From Bacteroidota bacterium (GTDB taxonomy: Bacteria > Bacteroidota > Bacteroidia > Bacteroidales > JAAYUG01): a stretch of 6,668 bases of DNA. Positions 1-6,579 of the stretch are shown one piece after another. Below the pieces are notes generated by a model, which was given only the letters and a program-made list of their open reading frames with translations, was not told where the DNA came from and made no database searches. Positions within the stretch are counted from its first letter, which is position 1. Every line of letters begins with the position of its first letter. The DNA is taken from assembly GCA_021812865.1 (NCBI GenBank), contig JAKAMP010000164.1, positions 1 through 6,668 on the forward strand. Direction: 5' to 3'. A program made the translations under genes and the position numbers.

Positions 1-1255
1 GTCCCTGTTTATCCAGGCAAGGGGAGGAAAACTCGTCAAGGACGGCAATCCATACTACTTTGTTGGAACCAACTTCTGGTATGGCTGTTACCTGGCATCC
101 AACGGCAAATACGGTAACCGCCAGCGCCTGATCCGGGAACTCGATGACCTTTCCGATCATGGAGTAAATAACCTCAGAATATTGGCTGCATCAGAGAAAT
201 CCACCATATCAAACTCGCTGTCACCTGCTATTACCGAAGCTCCCGGCAAATACAACGAAGAACTGCTCGACGGACTTGATTTTCTGCTATCCGAAATGGG
301 CAAACGCAACATGAATGCCGTGCTGTTTCTCAATAATTTCTGGGAATGGTCTGGTGGCATGGGGCAGTACATGGCATGGGTGAACCATGGGAAAGTGGTT
401 GACCCCGTACTTGGGAAAGATACCTGGCCCGATTTTATGGCCTATTCGAATTCATTTTATAGCGATACCCTCGCCAATCGCTATTACCGCGATTATATCA
501 GTTTCCTGGTCAACCGCGTCAATAAGTATACCGGCATTGCCTACAAGAACGATCCTGTGATCATGGCTTGGGAACTTGCCAATGAACCCAGGGGAGGGGA
601 AGGCAAGGATGGACTGGCGGGAATGGATGTGTTTACCCGTTGGGTGGATGAGACTGCCGGATATATTCATTCGCTCGATTCCAATCATTTGGTAACTACG
701 GGAAGTGAAGGCACTGTGGGATGCAAGCAGGATGCTCCGTCTTTCGTGAAGTCGCACAGCACTAAAAATATCGATTACCTTACTTTCCATCTCTGGGCCA
801 AGAACTGGGGGTGGTTCGATGCCAGGGACATTGCCGCTACCTTCCCTTCAACAAAAGCTAAGGCCATCGATTACCTGAACTTACATATGAGCCTTGCCCG
901 CCAGATGGGGAAGCCCATTGTTCTAGAGGAGTTTGGGCTGGAAAGGGATTCTTCTTTCTGTAAGCCCGGAACCCCGGTCACTGCAAGGGATGAATATTAC
1001 AATATGGTGTTCAGGTATTTGGCCGACACTGCCGCGGCAGGCGGAAACTTTGCCGGCTGCAACTTCTGGGCATGGGGAGGGGAAGGACGGCCTGCCCATC
1101 CGGATTTTATCTATAAGCCGGGCGACCCTTTTACCGGCGATCCCCCACAGGAAGGCCAGGGACTGAACTCGATATTCAATAATGATAGTTCAACCCTTGA
1201 ATTGATCAGGACGTATGCACGGAAGATGAATACCCTCCTTCCTCAGCAAAAATGA
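1..1255 (+). CDS. Endo-beta-1,4-mannanase, glycoside hydrolase family 5 (GH5_7-like), 5'-truncated by window edge
   Basis: The reading frame is open from the first complete codon at position 2 to TGA at 1253-1255, giving 417 visible residues. The true start lies outside the window, so any signal peptide is unseen. The first visible residues (GNPYYFVGTNFWYG) form the typical first strand of a GH5 mannanase barrel, so probably only the N-terminal leader is missing. The acid/base motif WELANEPRG has its catalytic Glu at 584-586. The nucleophile motif PIVLEEFG has Glu at 929-931, immediately before Phe-Gly. TFHLWAKNWGW is typical of GH5_7 beta-mannanases. Known family role: retaining hydrolysis of internal beta-1,4-mannosidic bonds in mannan, glucomannan or galactomannan. 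No type IX secretion C-terminal domain follows the barrel; the protein ends shortly after the last helix. The next gene, a mutarotase, fits sugar catabolism. Another GH5 specificity is possible but less likely. Confidence 0.9.
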   Translation, partial: SLFIQARGGKLVKDGNPYYFVGTNFWYGCYLASNGKYGNRQRLIRELDDLSDHGVNNLRILAASEKSTISNSLSPAITEAPGKYNEELLDGLDFLLSEMGKRNMNAVLFLNNFWEWSGGMGQYMAWVNHGKVVDPVLGKDTWPDFMAYSNSFYSDTLANRYYRDYISFLVNRVNKYTGIAYKNDPVIMAWELANEPRGGEGKDGLAGMDVFTRWVDETAGYIHSLDSNHLVTTGSEGTVGCKQDAPSFVKSHSTKNIDYLTFHLWAKNWGWFDARDIAATFPSTKAKAIDYLNLHMSLARQMGKPIVLEEFGLERDSSFCKPGTPVTARDEYYNMVFRYLADTAAAGGNFAGCNFWAWGGEGRPAHPDFIYKPGDPFTGDPPQEGQGLNSIFNNDSSTLELIRTYARKMNTLLPQQK

Positions 1256-1299
1256 TCTACTCATATTATTCTTGATATAAACCTTAAACACAACCGAAT

Positions 1300-2478
1300 A
1301 TGAAAAAAATACACATTTTGCTTTTTGTGGCAGGCTTGCTGTTCTTCTCGTGTGCACCGAAAAAATCGGGTACGGTAACGGGAACCGATACCACAAACTT
1401 CACAGCCCTGGATACGCTGGTGAAAAAAAACAGTTTTGAAAAAATAGTCGATGGGAAAAAGGTAGACCTGTATACGCTGAAAAATGAAGGGGGTGTAACC
1501 GTTAAAATCACCAACTTCGGCGGGTGCATTGTCCAGGTGCTTACCAAGGACAGGCAAGGAAAGTACGCAGACATTACCCTGGGCTATTCAAGCCTCGAAG
1601 GCTATCAGAATGATAAAATGTTTCTCGGCGCCACGGTTGGCAGGTACGCAAACCGCATCGCCAAAGGAATGTTCAGGCTCGATGGAAAAACATACAAACT
1701 TGCTTTGAACGACGGCAAAAATACCTTGCATGGTGGCCTGAAAGGATTCAATAAAGTGGTGTGGGACGCTGTTCAAGATGGGAACAAGCTTACCCTTACC
1801 TATATTTCTCCCGATATGGAAGAAGGATACCCCGGTGAGTTACACACTACAGTTACCTATACCCTCACTCCGCTGGATGAATTACTCATTGATTTCAAGG
1901 CAACCACCAGTAAGAAAACCATAGTTAACCTTACCAATCATGCCTATTATAACCTGGCTGGAGAGGGTTCGGGAAGTATCCTTGGACATGAATTGCAGAT
2001 TTTCGGCGATAAGATTACTCCGGTAGATGAAACCCTGATCCCCACAGGTAAGTTTATGGACGTGGAAAATACTCCTTTCGATTTCCGTGTGCCAAAGGCA
2101 ATTGGAAAGGATATCAATGATACGCTCAACCAGCAGATAAAATTTGGTAAAGGATTTGATCATAACTGGGTGCTAAATAAGCAGCAGGACTCCCTTCGAC
2201 TTGCGGCACGATTAACAGAACCGGTCTCCGGAAGAGTAATGGAGCTTTGGACCACACAGCCTGGCCTTCAGTTTTATAGCGGCAATTTCATGAATGGTAC
2301 GGTAATAGGTAAGAGTGGTAAACCATATGCCTACCGGAATGCCCTTGCGCTTGAACCGCAGCATTTCCCAGATTCACCAAACCAGCCTGCATTTCCGACT
2401 GTAGTGCTCAACCCAGGCGAAACTTACCATCAGCAGATCCTGCTGAAATTCATAGCAGATACTTCCCGGAACAAATAG
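1300..2478 (+). CDS. galM: Aldose 1-epimerase (galactose mutarotase), predicted lipoprotein
   Basis: This 392-residue protein of the GalM family interconverts alpha and beta anomers of aldoses such as galactose or glucose. Catalytic residues match the family: His144 in TLHGG, His214 in TNHAYYNL, Asp287 in FDHNW and general-base Glu352 in LEPQHFPDSPNQ. Other hallmarks are GATVGRYANRI (110-120) and the closing LNPGETY. It is about 40 residues longer than cytoplasmic GalM because of an N-terminal lipoprotein signal (MKKIHILL..LLFFSC, Cys18) and a short linker, so it should be membrane-anchored outside the cytoplasm. The residues after Cys18 (APKKSG) are basic rather than acidic, which gives no support for surface export; a periplasmic location is inferred. 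The ATG at 1300 is chosen because it yields this signal peptide. It lies 44 bp after the mannanase and is probably co-transcribed with it. No Shine-Dalgarno is visible; TATTCTTG at 1267-1274 resembles a -7 box by one mismatch but has no -33 partner. Confidence 0.94.
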   Translation: MKKIHILLFVAGLLFFSCAPKKSGTVTGTDTTNFTALDTLVKKNSFEKIVDGKKVDLYTLKNEGGVTVKITNFGGCIVQVLTKDRQGKYADITLGYSSLEGYQNDKMFLGATVGRYANRIAKGMFRLDGKTYKLALNDGKNTLHGGLKGFNKVVWDAVQDGNKLTLTYISPDMEEGYPGELHTTVTYTLTPLDELLIDFKATTSKKTIVNLTNHAYYNLAGEGSGSILGHELQIFGDKITPVDETLIPTGKFMDVENTPFDFRVPKAIGKDINDTLNQQIKFGKGFDHNWVLNKQQDSLRLAARLTEPVSGRVMELWTTQPGLQFYSGNFMNGTVIGKSGKPYAYRNALALEPQHFPDSPNQPAFPTVVLNPGETYHQQILLKFIADTSRNK

Positions 2479-2479
2479 G

Positions 2480-2522
2480 TAATCAATAAAAAGCCTCCTG
2501 CAAGGAGGCTTTTTATTGATTA
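2480..2522. terminator. Bidirectional intrinsic terminator between convergent operons
   Basis: A perfect inverted repeat has arms at 2480-2499 and 2503-2522 (20 bp each) around a 3-nt GCA loop. The core is GCCTCCT/AGGAGGC, flanked by an A-run on the left (2488-2492) and a T-run on the right (2510-2514). Read from either strand it therefore gives a GC-rich hairpin followed by a U-tract. It begins 1 nt after the galM stop and ends 9 nt before the stop codon of the convergent STAS gene, so it should end both transcripts. Confidence 0.93.
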
Positions 2523-2531
2523 TATTTTCTT

Positions 2532-2876
2532 TTATTTGAAACTTTTCAGGCAATCATCCAGGTTGCTGTAAATTTCAAATACATTGTGCAGCTGTAGTAA
2601 CTTGAACAGTTCCATCACCTCAGGGTTGATGTTGCATATCTTGAACTGGCCATGGCTGTTATTGGCTGTTTTCATGACCGAAAGAAATACGCCAAAACCT
2701 GAACTGTCAATGAAATTAATTCCTTCAAGGTTCAGAATCAGCTTTGTATTAGGTTTGTTGAAATGGCTGTTTATTTCCGACTTTACCGGCTCAGTGATCA
2801 ATGCATTGAAGCGGGTTACGTTATTGAAGGTAACAACATTGATATTGTTGATGATTTCAGTTTTCAGCATGTTCAT
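2532..2876 (-). CDS. STAS-domain protein, anti-sigma factor antagonist-like (SpoIIAA/RsbV type)
   Basis: This 114-residue single-domain cytosolic protein has no signal peptide or membrane segment. It shows the STAS pattern: N-terminal strands (EIINNINVVTF), a central LILNLEGINFIDSSGFGVFL stretch (46-65), then KICNINPEVMELFKLLQL and a C-terminal helix. The DSSG loop (Asp57-Ser58-Ser59-Gly60) is where SpoIIAA and RsbV are phosphorylated by their anti-sigma kinases; Ser58 is the likely site. In the known systems the unphosphorylated form binds the anti-sigma factor and releases the sigma factor. No RsbW-like kinase, PP2C phosphatase or sigma factor is in the window, so the partner is unknown and it may not control a sigma factor. 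It is the second gene of an operon, 17 bp after the HPt gene. A start at the internal Met3 is possible. No Shine-Dalgarno is seen. Confidence 0.9.
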   Translation of the reverse strand: MNMLKTEIINNINVVTFNNVTRFNALITEPVKSEINSHFNKPNTKLILNLEGINFIDSSGFGVFLSVMKTANNSHGQFKICNINPEVMELFKLLQLHNVFEIYSNLDDCLKSFK

Positions 2877-2893
2877 AGAGTTTGTGAGTAAAG

Positions 2894-3235
2894 TTAAGCA
2901 CTTTCAAACATTTTTCTAAGTTGTTGAGCCGCTTTTTTGCATTCCGATTCATATTTTTCTACGATTGGCCTGTATTTCTGTGTATCGGTTTCTTCCCGCG
3001 CCAGGTCCTCAAGGAGCGCAAGTTCTTTGGAAAGTTCGGCCAGACCAACCACAGCTGCTGAAGGTTTTGCCTTATGCGCTATCCGGGATAGATCTTTCCA
3101 GTTGCCATTGACCAGGCAATAATGCATCTTATCTGAATATTCGTTCGATTGCTCTTCAAAAATGGCGATCATCTCAAGCACCAGCGTATCGTCTTCCCCT
3201 GCCATCTCATGAAGATATGTAAGATCAAGTTCCAT
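2894..3235 (-). CDS. HPt (histidine phosphotransfer) domain protein
   Basis: This 113-residue stand-alone HPt protein is predicted to be all-helical and cytosolic. The phosphoryl-accepting motif is LSRIAHKAKPSAAVVGL, with the acceptor His at residue 54, matching the family pattern HxxKxS...G; Lys57 and Ser59 are the usual conserved neighbours. Known role: relaying phosphoryl groups between receiver domains of hybrid histidine kinases and response regulators. The length is that of one HPt domain with nothing fused. It is the first gene of the minus-strand operon and sits 17 bp upstream of the STAS gene. A -7 box lies about 47 bp upstream of its start. No histidine kinase or response regulator is in the window, so donor and acceptor are unknown. 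The start at 3235 leaves no room for a longer conserved N-terminus and is the first Met of the domain. Confidence 0.9.
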   Translation of the reverse strand: MELDLTYLHEMAGEDDTLVLEMIAIFEEQSNEYSDKMHYCLVNGNWKDLSRIAHKAKPSAAVVGLAELSKELALLEDLAREETDTQKYRPIVEKYESECKKAAQQLRKMFESA

Positions 3236-3359
3236 GATAGTGGTTTTTATGTCTTTCCGCTTTTATACGAAATCAGTTCAGCAAAGTTATTTAACGATTT
3301 GAATTTTAAGGAAAGATAATTTTTTTTTCTATTTTTATTGAAATTTTAACCCCGGCATA
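3236..3359. promoter_or_regulatory. Divergent AT-rich intergenic region between HPt-STAS and TPR-OmpA operons
   Basis: These 124 bp separate two divergent operons and must hold the promoters for both. The half nearer the plus-strand gene is very AT-rich, with a run of nine Ts at 3320-3328. On the plus strand TAATTTTT (3317-3324) and TATTTTTA (3330-3337) each match the TAnnTTTG -7 box at all but one position, but neither has a TTTG at proper spacing: TTTG at 3298-3301 lies 15 and 28 nt upstream. The plus-strand promoter therefore cannot be placed precisely. No operator palindrome or riboswitch was recognised. Confidence 0.5.
3282..3314 (-). promoter_or_regulatory. Predicted Bacteroidota-type promoter for the HPt-STAS operon
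   Basis: Read on the minus strand, TAACTTTG (3289 down to 3282) is an exact match to the Bacteroidota -7 consensus TAnnTTTG. About 20 nt further upstream TTTCC (3314-3310) is a weak candidate for the -33 TTTG element. Transcription would start near 3275, leaving a leader of about 40 nt before the HPt start codon. The -33 box is poor, so the call rests on the -7 match and its position. Confidence 0.5.
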
Positions 3360-4439
3360 ATGATATCAGTTACGAAACAACTTACAGGCGGGTTATTATT
3401 ACTTTTTATTCTCACTTCTTCATTTGCTTTTTCCCAGTCCGCCGGGCAGGAAAGCATCCGCAGGCTTCGGGATTCAAGAAAAGGCTATAATGAGGCAGTC
3501 AGTCAGATCAAAGCCGGGCAATACCAGCAGGCGCTTCCCGATCTTAATAATGCCGTAAAACTGGATTCTGCATTTAAGGAAGCTTATCTTCAGCGTGGCA
3601 AGGTGCTGTATGAGCTGGGAAACTTTCCTGCCGCCCTTGCTGATTTCCGAAAGGTAATCGCCCTGGATGACCGGATGGCTGAAGCATACTTCGACAAAGC
3701 TTACCTGGCTTTCACCACCGATACCGCTGTTACCGGAGAGAAGGCTGACAGCATCGCAAACGATTTCACTTATGCCGCCGAGCATGGATTTTCATCACCG
3801 GAATTGTATTTTTGCCGAGGATATTTGAGGCTCAGGAACAATAACCTGGCGGGTGCAATTGCCGATTTCAGCCTGGCTATTGATCAGGAACCTAAACTGG
3901 CCGTCGCCTATCATGAAAGAGGAACGGCAAAAAAGCTTCTCGGCGATTACCAGGGAGCTATCTATGATTACAGGCAAGCGCTCAATATCGATCCCAACCT
4001 GAAAACTGCCTATACCAATATGGGCAGCATCAAAATCCATCTGGGCGACTTTCAGGGCGCCATTGATGATTATTCTGTTGCTGTAACCCTCGATCCGGGC
4101 TACTACCAGGCATTCAACAGCCGGGGATGTGCAAAATACGAAATGAGCGATTATAAGGGAGCTGTCGATGATTTCAATGCTGCCATCCTGGCCAATGACC
4201 ATTATCCCGCAGCATACAATAACCTTGGGAATGCCCTGGCTAAAATGGAAAATTATACCGATGCCATTGCCGGTTTCAATAAGGCAATTGAACTGCTTCC
4301 CAGTTATGGCGATGCTTTTCTGAACAGGGGGTTCGTAAAGGAAACCCTTGGCGACCTTACAGGGGCATGTGCCGATTGGAAAAAGGCTGCGGAGCTTGGA
4401 GTGGCATCTGCTTCACAGTATATAAAAGATTGCAAATAG
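3360..4439 (+). CDS. Secreted tetratricopeptide repeat (TPR) protein
   Basis: This 359-residue protein has an N-terminal signal peptide (MISVTKQ, hydrophobic GGLLLLFILTSSFAF, likely cleavage near residues 25-26) and no lipobox, so it should be a soluble periplasmic protein. The rest is a TPR superhelix, a fold for protein-protein binding. Units in 34-residue register start at residues 51, 85, 159, 193, 227, 261 and 295, followed by a shorter C-terminal unit at 329-359 (TLGDLTGACADWKKAAELG). Residues 119-158 form a degenerate 40-residue unit with six extra residues. The pattern GDYQGAIxDYxxAxxxDP recurs clearly in the middle units. No catalytic domain is seen. It lies 19 bp upstream of the PD40/OmpA gene and is very likely co-transcribed, which suggests a scaffold for an envelope complex; this is inferred. 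The ATG at 3360 is chosen because it gives a complete signal peptide. Confidence 0.93.
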   Translation: MISVTKQLTGGLLLLFILTSSFAFSQSAGQESIRRLRDSRKGYNEAVSQIKAGQYQQALPDLNNAVKLDSAFKEAYLQRGKVLYELGNFPAALADFRKVIALDDRMAEAYFDKAYLAFTTDTAVTGEKADSIANDFTYAAEHGFSSPELYFCRGYLRLRNNNLAGAIADFSLAIDQEPKLAVAYHERGTAKKLLGDYQGAIYDYRQALNIDPNLKTAYTNMGSIKIHLGDFQGAIDDYSVAVTLDPGYYQAFNSRGCAKYEMSDYKGAVDDFNAAILANDHYPAAYNNLGNALAKMENYTDAIAGFNKAIELLPSYGDAFLNRGFVKETLGDLTGACADWKKAAELGVASASQYIKDCK

Positions 4440-4458
4440 CAATTAAATCAACTGGCTG

Positions 4459-6579
4459 ATGAAATACAGAGCGATAAATTGCAGGTTACAGGTGATTGCT
4501 ACAGGAATACTTCTTTTTAGGAAGGCTGCATTTGTCATGGTGCTGATTGTTCTGTCTTTTCATACGGTTCATGCCCAGGAAAATGTTAAAATACGGCGTT
4601 CGGAGTTCAAATTAAAAAGCGAAGGTTTCAGAGATGCCTGGAACAATATCAAGGAAGGTAACAAGGCATTTGTCATGGGGAAAGGCATGTACTGGACAGC
4701 CAGGGAGAATTACCTGAAAGCCTCTACCTATAATGAATTGAATCCCGAACTCAACTATAAGCTCGGAGCCTGTTATGTGATGACCGACGATAAATTCAAA
4801 GCCATTCAATACCTAAAAACTGCCTTCCGGATGAAACCCGGCGTCAGCAAGGACATCCATTTCCTACTGGGAAGGGCGTACCACCTCGTACTGAATTTCG
4901 ATACCGCCATCATGGAATATACCATATATAAAAGCAGTCTTCATGGCAAGGAACTCAGAATGAAGGGCGCTTCCATCGACAAACTGATCAAAGAATGCAA
5001 CAATGGTAAAGAATTGATCAAATCACCGTTGAGAGTTATCGTTACCGACCTTGGTCCGCAGGTGAATTCCGAATACGATGATTACAACTCCGTCATCACC
5101 CCCGACGATTCACTCATGTATTTTACCTCGCGCCGTAAACTCAACCGTAAAAGCAAGGTAATCATGATTGATTATAAGTACCCTGAGGACGTGTATGTAG
5201 CTCACATTGATAGCGGTCATTGGACGGGTGCAAAGAACCTCGGCAAACCTATCAATACGGAACACAATGATGCTGCAGTGGCGGTTTCTGACGGGGGAAA
5301 GAAATTATATGTTTACAATGGATATGAACACGGCGGCGATATCCTGGTAAGTCGCCAGCGCAAAGGGCACTGGACCAAGCCCAGAAAAATCTCGGGAAAA
5401 TTAAGGAGCAAAGCGCATGAATCATCATTTTTCATCGCCCCGGATTCCAGCGCTGTATATTTTGTCAGTAACATGACGAAAAACAATATTGGCGGTAAGG
5501 ATATTTACATGTGCAAGCTGAAGGAAAACGGGAAATGGTCGCGCCCCGTGAACCTGGGCGATGTGATCAACACCCCGTATGACGAAGAGGGTGTAAGCCT
5601 TTCAAAAGATGGAAAAACATTATATTTCTCATCCAAGGGGCACAATACTATGGGGGGATATGATGTATTCAAGAGCCAAATGGACAGTACTGGGAAATGG
5701 ACCACACCTGTGAATATGGGCTACCCGATAAACAGTCCGGATGACGAATTGTTCTATTATGAGGCTCCCGACAACCAACGCTTTGGATATTATTCGGCTG
5801 TGCGTGACGGAGGCCTTGGAGGTAAGGATATCTACAAGGTTACCTTCCTCGGTGAAGCCAAGGAAGCGGTAATGACTACCGATGAGCAGCTTTACGCCTG
5901 GCCCTACCAGAAAGCACCTTCCATCTTCCTGAGTATGCCTGCATATATTACCATAGATTCTTCTATTGTGCTGCAGGGCCGGATCACCGATGCAAAAACG
6001 CAGGCGCCAGTTGTAGCCCGTATTGATATGATTGATGCAGAAAAAAGCCAGGTGGCTGCCACCACTATCTCTGATACATCGGGCATGTATAAACTGACCC
6101 TTCCGCTGAAAAAAACTTATGGGGTGGAAATTTCTGCTAAAGATTATCTCTTCTTCCTTGAAACGGTCGATCTTAGCAAAGATACTGGTAACCTGGTTCT
6201 CCACCACGATTTCTCTCTAACAAAGGTCGAAGTTGGTACCAAAGTGGTGCTTCGGAACATTTTCTTCGAAACAGCGAAGGCCACCCTCAAACCCGAATCA
6301 TATGCCGAATTGGAAAATGTACTACGTTTTCTGAATGATAACCCAACCGTAAGACTTGAAATATCGGGCCATACCGATAATATAGGCTCCCTAAAAGCAA
6401 ACACCAGACTATCACAAGACAGGGCACAGTCGGTGGTGAATTACCTGATTGGCAAAGGAATAGCAGCTTCCCGCCTGGAAGCCCATGGGTATGCCTTTAC
6501 TCAACCTGTGGCTTCAAATGACACTCCAGAGGGTCGGGCACAAAACCGGAGAGTCGAATTCAAGATTCTGAGCAAATAG
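4459..6579 (+). CDS. PorE-like envelope protein: TPR, PD40 beta-propeller, CRD-like domain, OmpA_C peptidoglycan-binding domain
   Basis: This 706-residue exported protein has a signal segment at 23-39 ending VHA|Q, after an unusually long N-terminal stretch. Domains in order are a TPR-like helical region (about 60-160); a PD40/WD40-like propeller (about 205-465) with five units marked by GGKDIY and G.W..P.NLG..INT motifs; a carboxypeptidase-regulatory-like beta domain (about 502-575, LQGRITDAKTQAPV..ARI); and an OmpA_C domain (about 596-705). The last carries SGHTDNIGS and LSQDRAQSVVNYL, with Asp640 and Arg655 at the positions that grip diaminopimelate in peptidoglycan. This order matches PorE of the Porphyromonas gingivalis type IX secretion system, proposed to anchor the machinery to peptidoglycan. 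PorE is a lipoprotein; no lipobox is seen here, and such proteins have several paralogues per genome, so a specific por assignment is not made. It follows the TPR gene by 19 bp. An alternative ATG at 4537 would leave a signal without a basic start. Confidence 0.9.
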   Translation: MKYRAINCRLQVIATGILLFRKAAFVMVLIVLSFHTVHAQENVKIRRSEFKLKSEGFRDAWNNIKEGNKAFVMGKGMYWTARENYLKASTYNELNPELNYKLGACYVMTDDKFKAIQYLKTAFRMKPGVSKDIHFLLGRAYHLVLNFDTAIMEYTIYKSSLHGKELRMKGASIDKLIKECNNGKELIKSPLRVIVTDLGPQVNSEYDDYNSVITPDDSLMYFTSRRKLNRKSKVIMIDYKYPEDVYVAHIDSGHWTGAKNLGKPINTEHNDAAVAVSDGGKKLYVYNGYEHGGDILVSRQRKGHWTKPRKISGKLRSKAHESSFFIAPDSSAVYFVSNMTKNNIGGKDIYMCKLKENGKWSRPVNLGDVINTPYDEEGVSLSKDGKTLYFSSKGHNTMGGYDVFKSQMDSTGKWTTPVNMGYPINSPDDELFYYEAPDNQRFGYYSAVRDGGLGGKDIYKVTFLGEAKEAVMTTDEQLYAWPYQKAPSIFLSMPAYITIDSSIVLQGRITDAKTQAPVVARIDMIDAEKSQVAATTISDTSGMYKLTLPLKKTYGVEISAKDYLFFLETVDLSKDTGNLVLHHDFSLTKVEVGTKVVLRNIFFETAKATLKPESYAELENVLRFLNDNPTVRLEISGHTDNIGSLKANTRLSQDRAQSVVNYLIGKGIAASRLEAHGYAFTQPVASNDTPEGRAQNRRVEFKILSK

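Noticed and set aside
933..1166. 77-codon plus-strand frame inside the GH5 gene
   Set aside because: It is out of frame within a region that codes for conserved GH5 residues, including the nucleophile area.
182..1255. TTG at 182 as the start of the GH5 gene
   Set aside because: The frame is open back to position 2 and encodes conserved GH5 N-terminal barrel residues upstream of 182, so the gene simply runs off the left edge.
1..1255. Mannanase as a type IX secretion cargo
   Set aside because: The C-terminus ends in YARKMNTLLPQQK directly after the barrel; no sorting C-terminal domain is present.
1267..1274. Separate promoter for galM (TATTCTTG)
   Set aside because: One mismatch to the -7 consensus and no TTTG about 20 nt upstream; co-transcription with the mannanase across 44 bp is simpler.
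2584..2919. 111-codon plus-strand open frame opposite the STAS gene
   Set aside because: It overlaps the STAS coding sequence antisense, has no recognisable domain, and the minus-strand STAS match is strong.
5629..6207. 192-codon minus-strand open frame
   Set aside because: It lies inside the propeller and CRD-like region of the OmpA-family gene, shows no family motif and no promoter; it is an antisense shadow.
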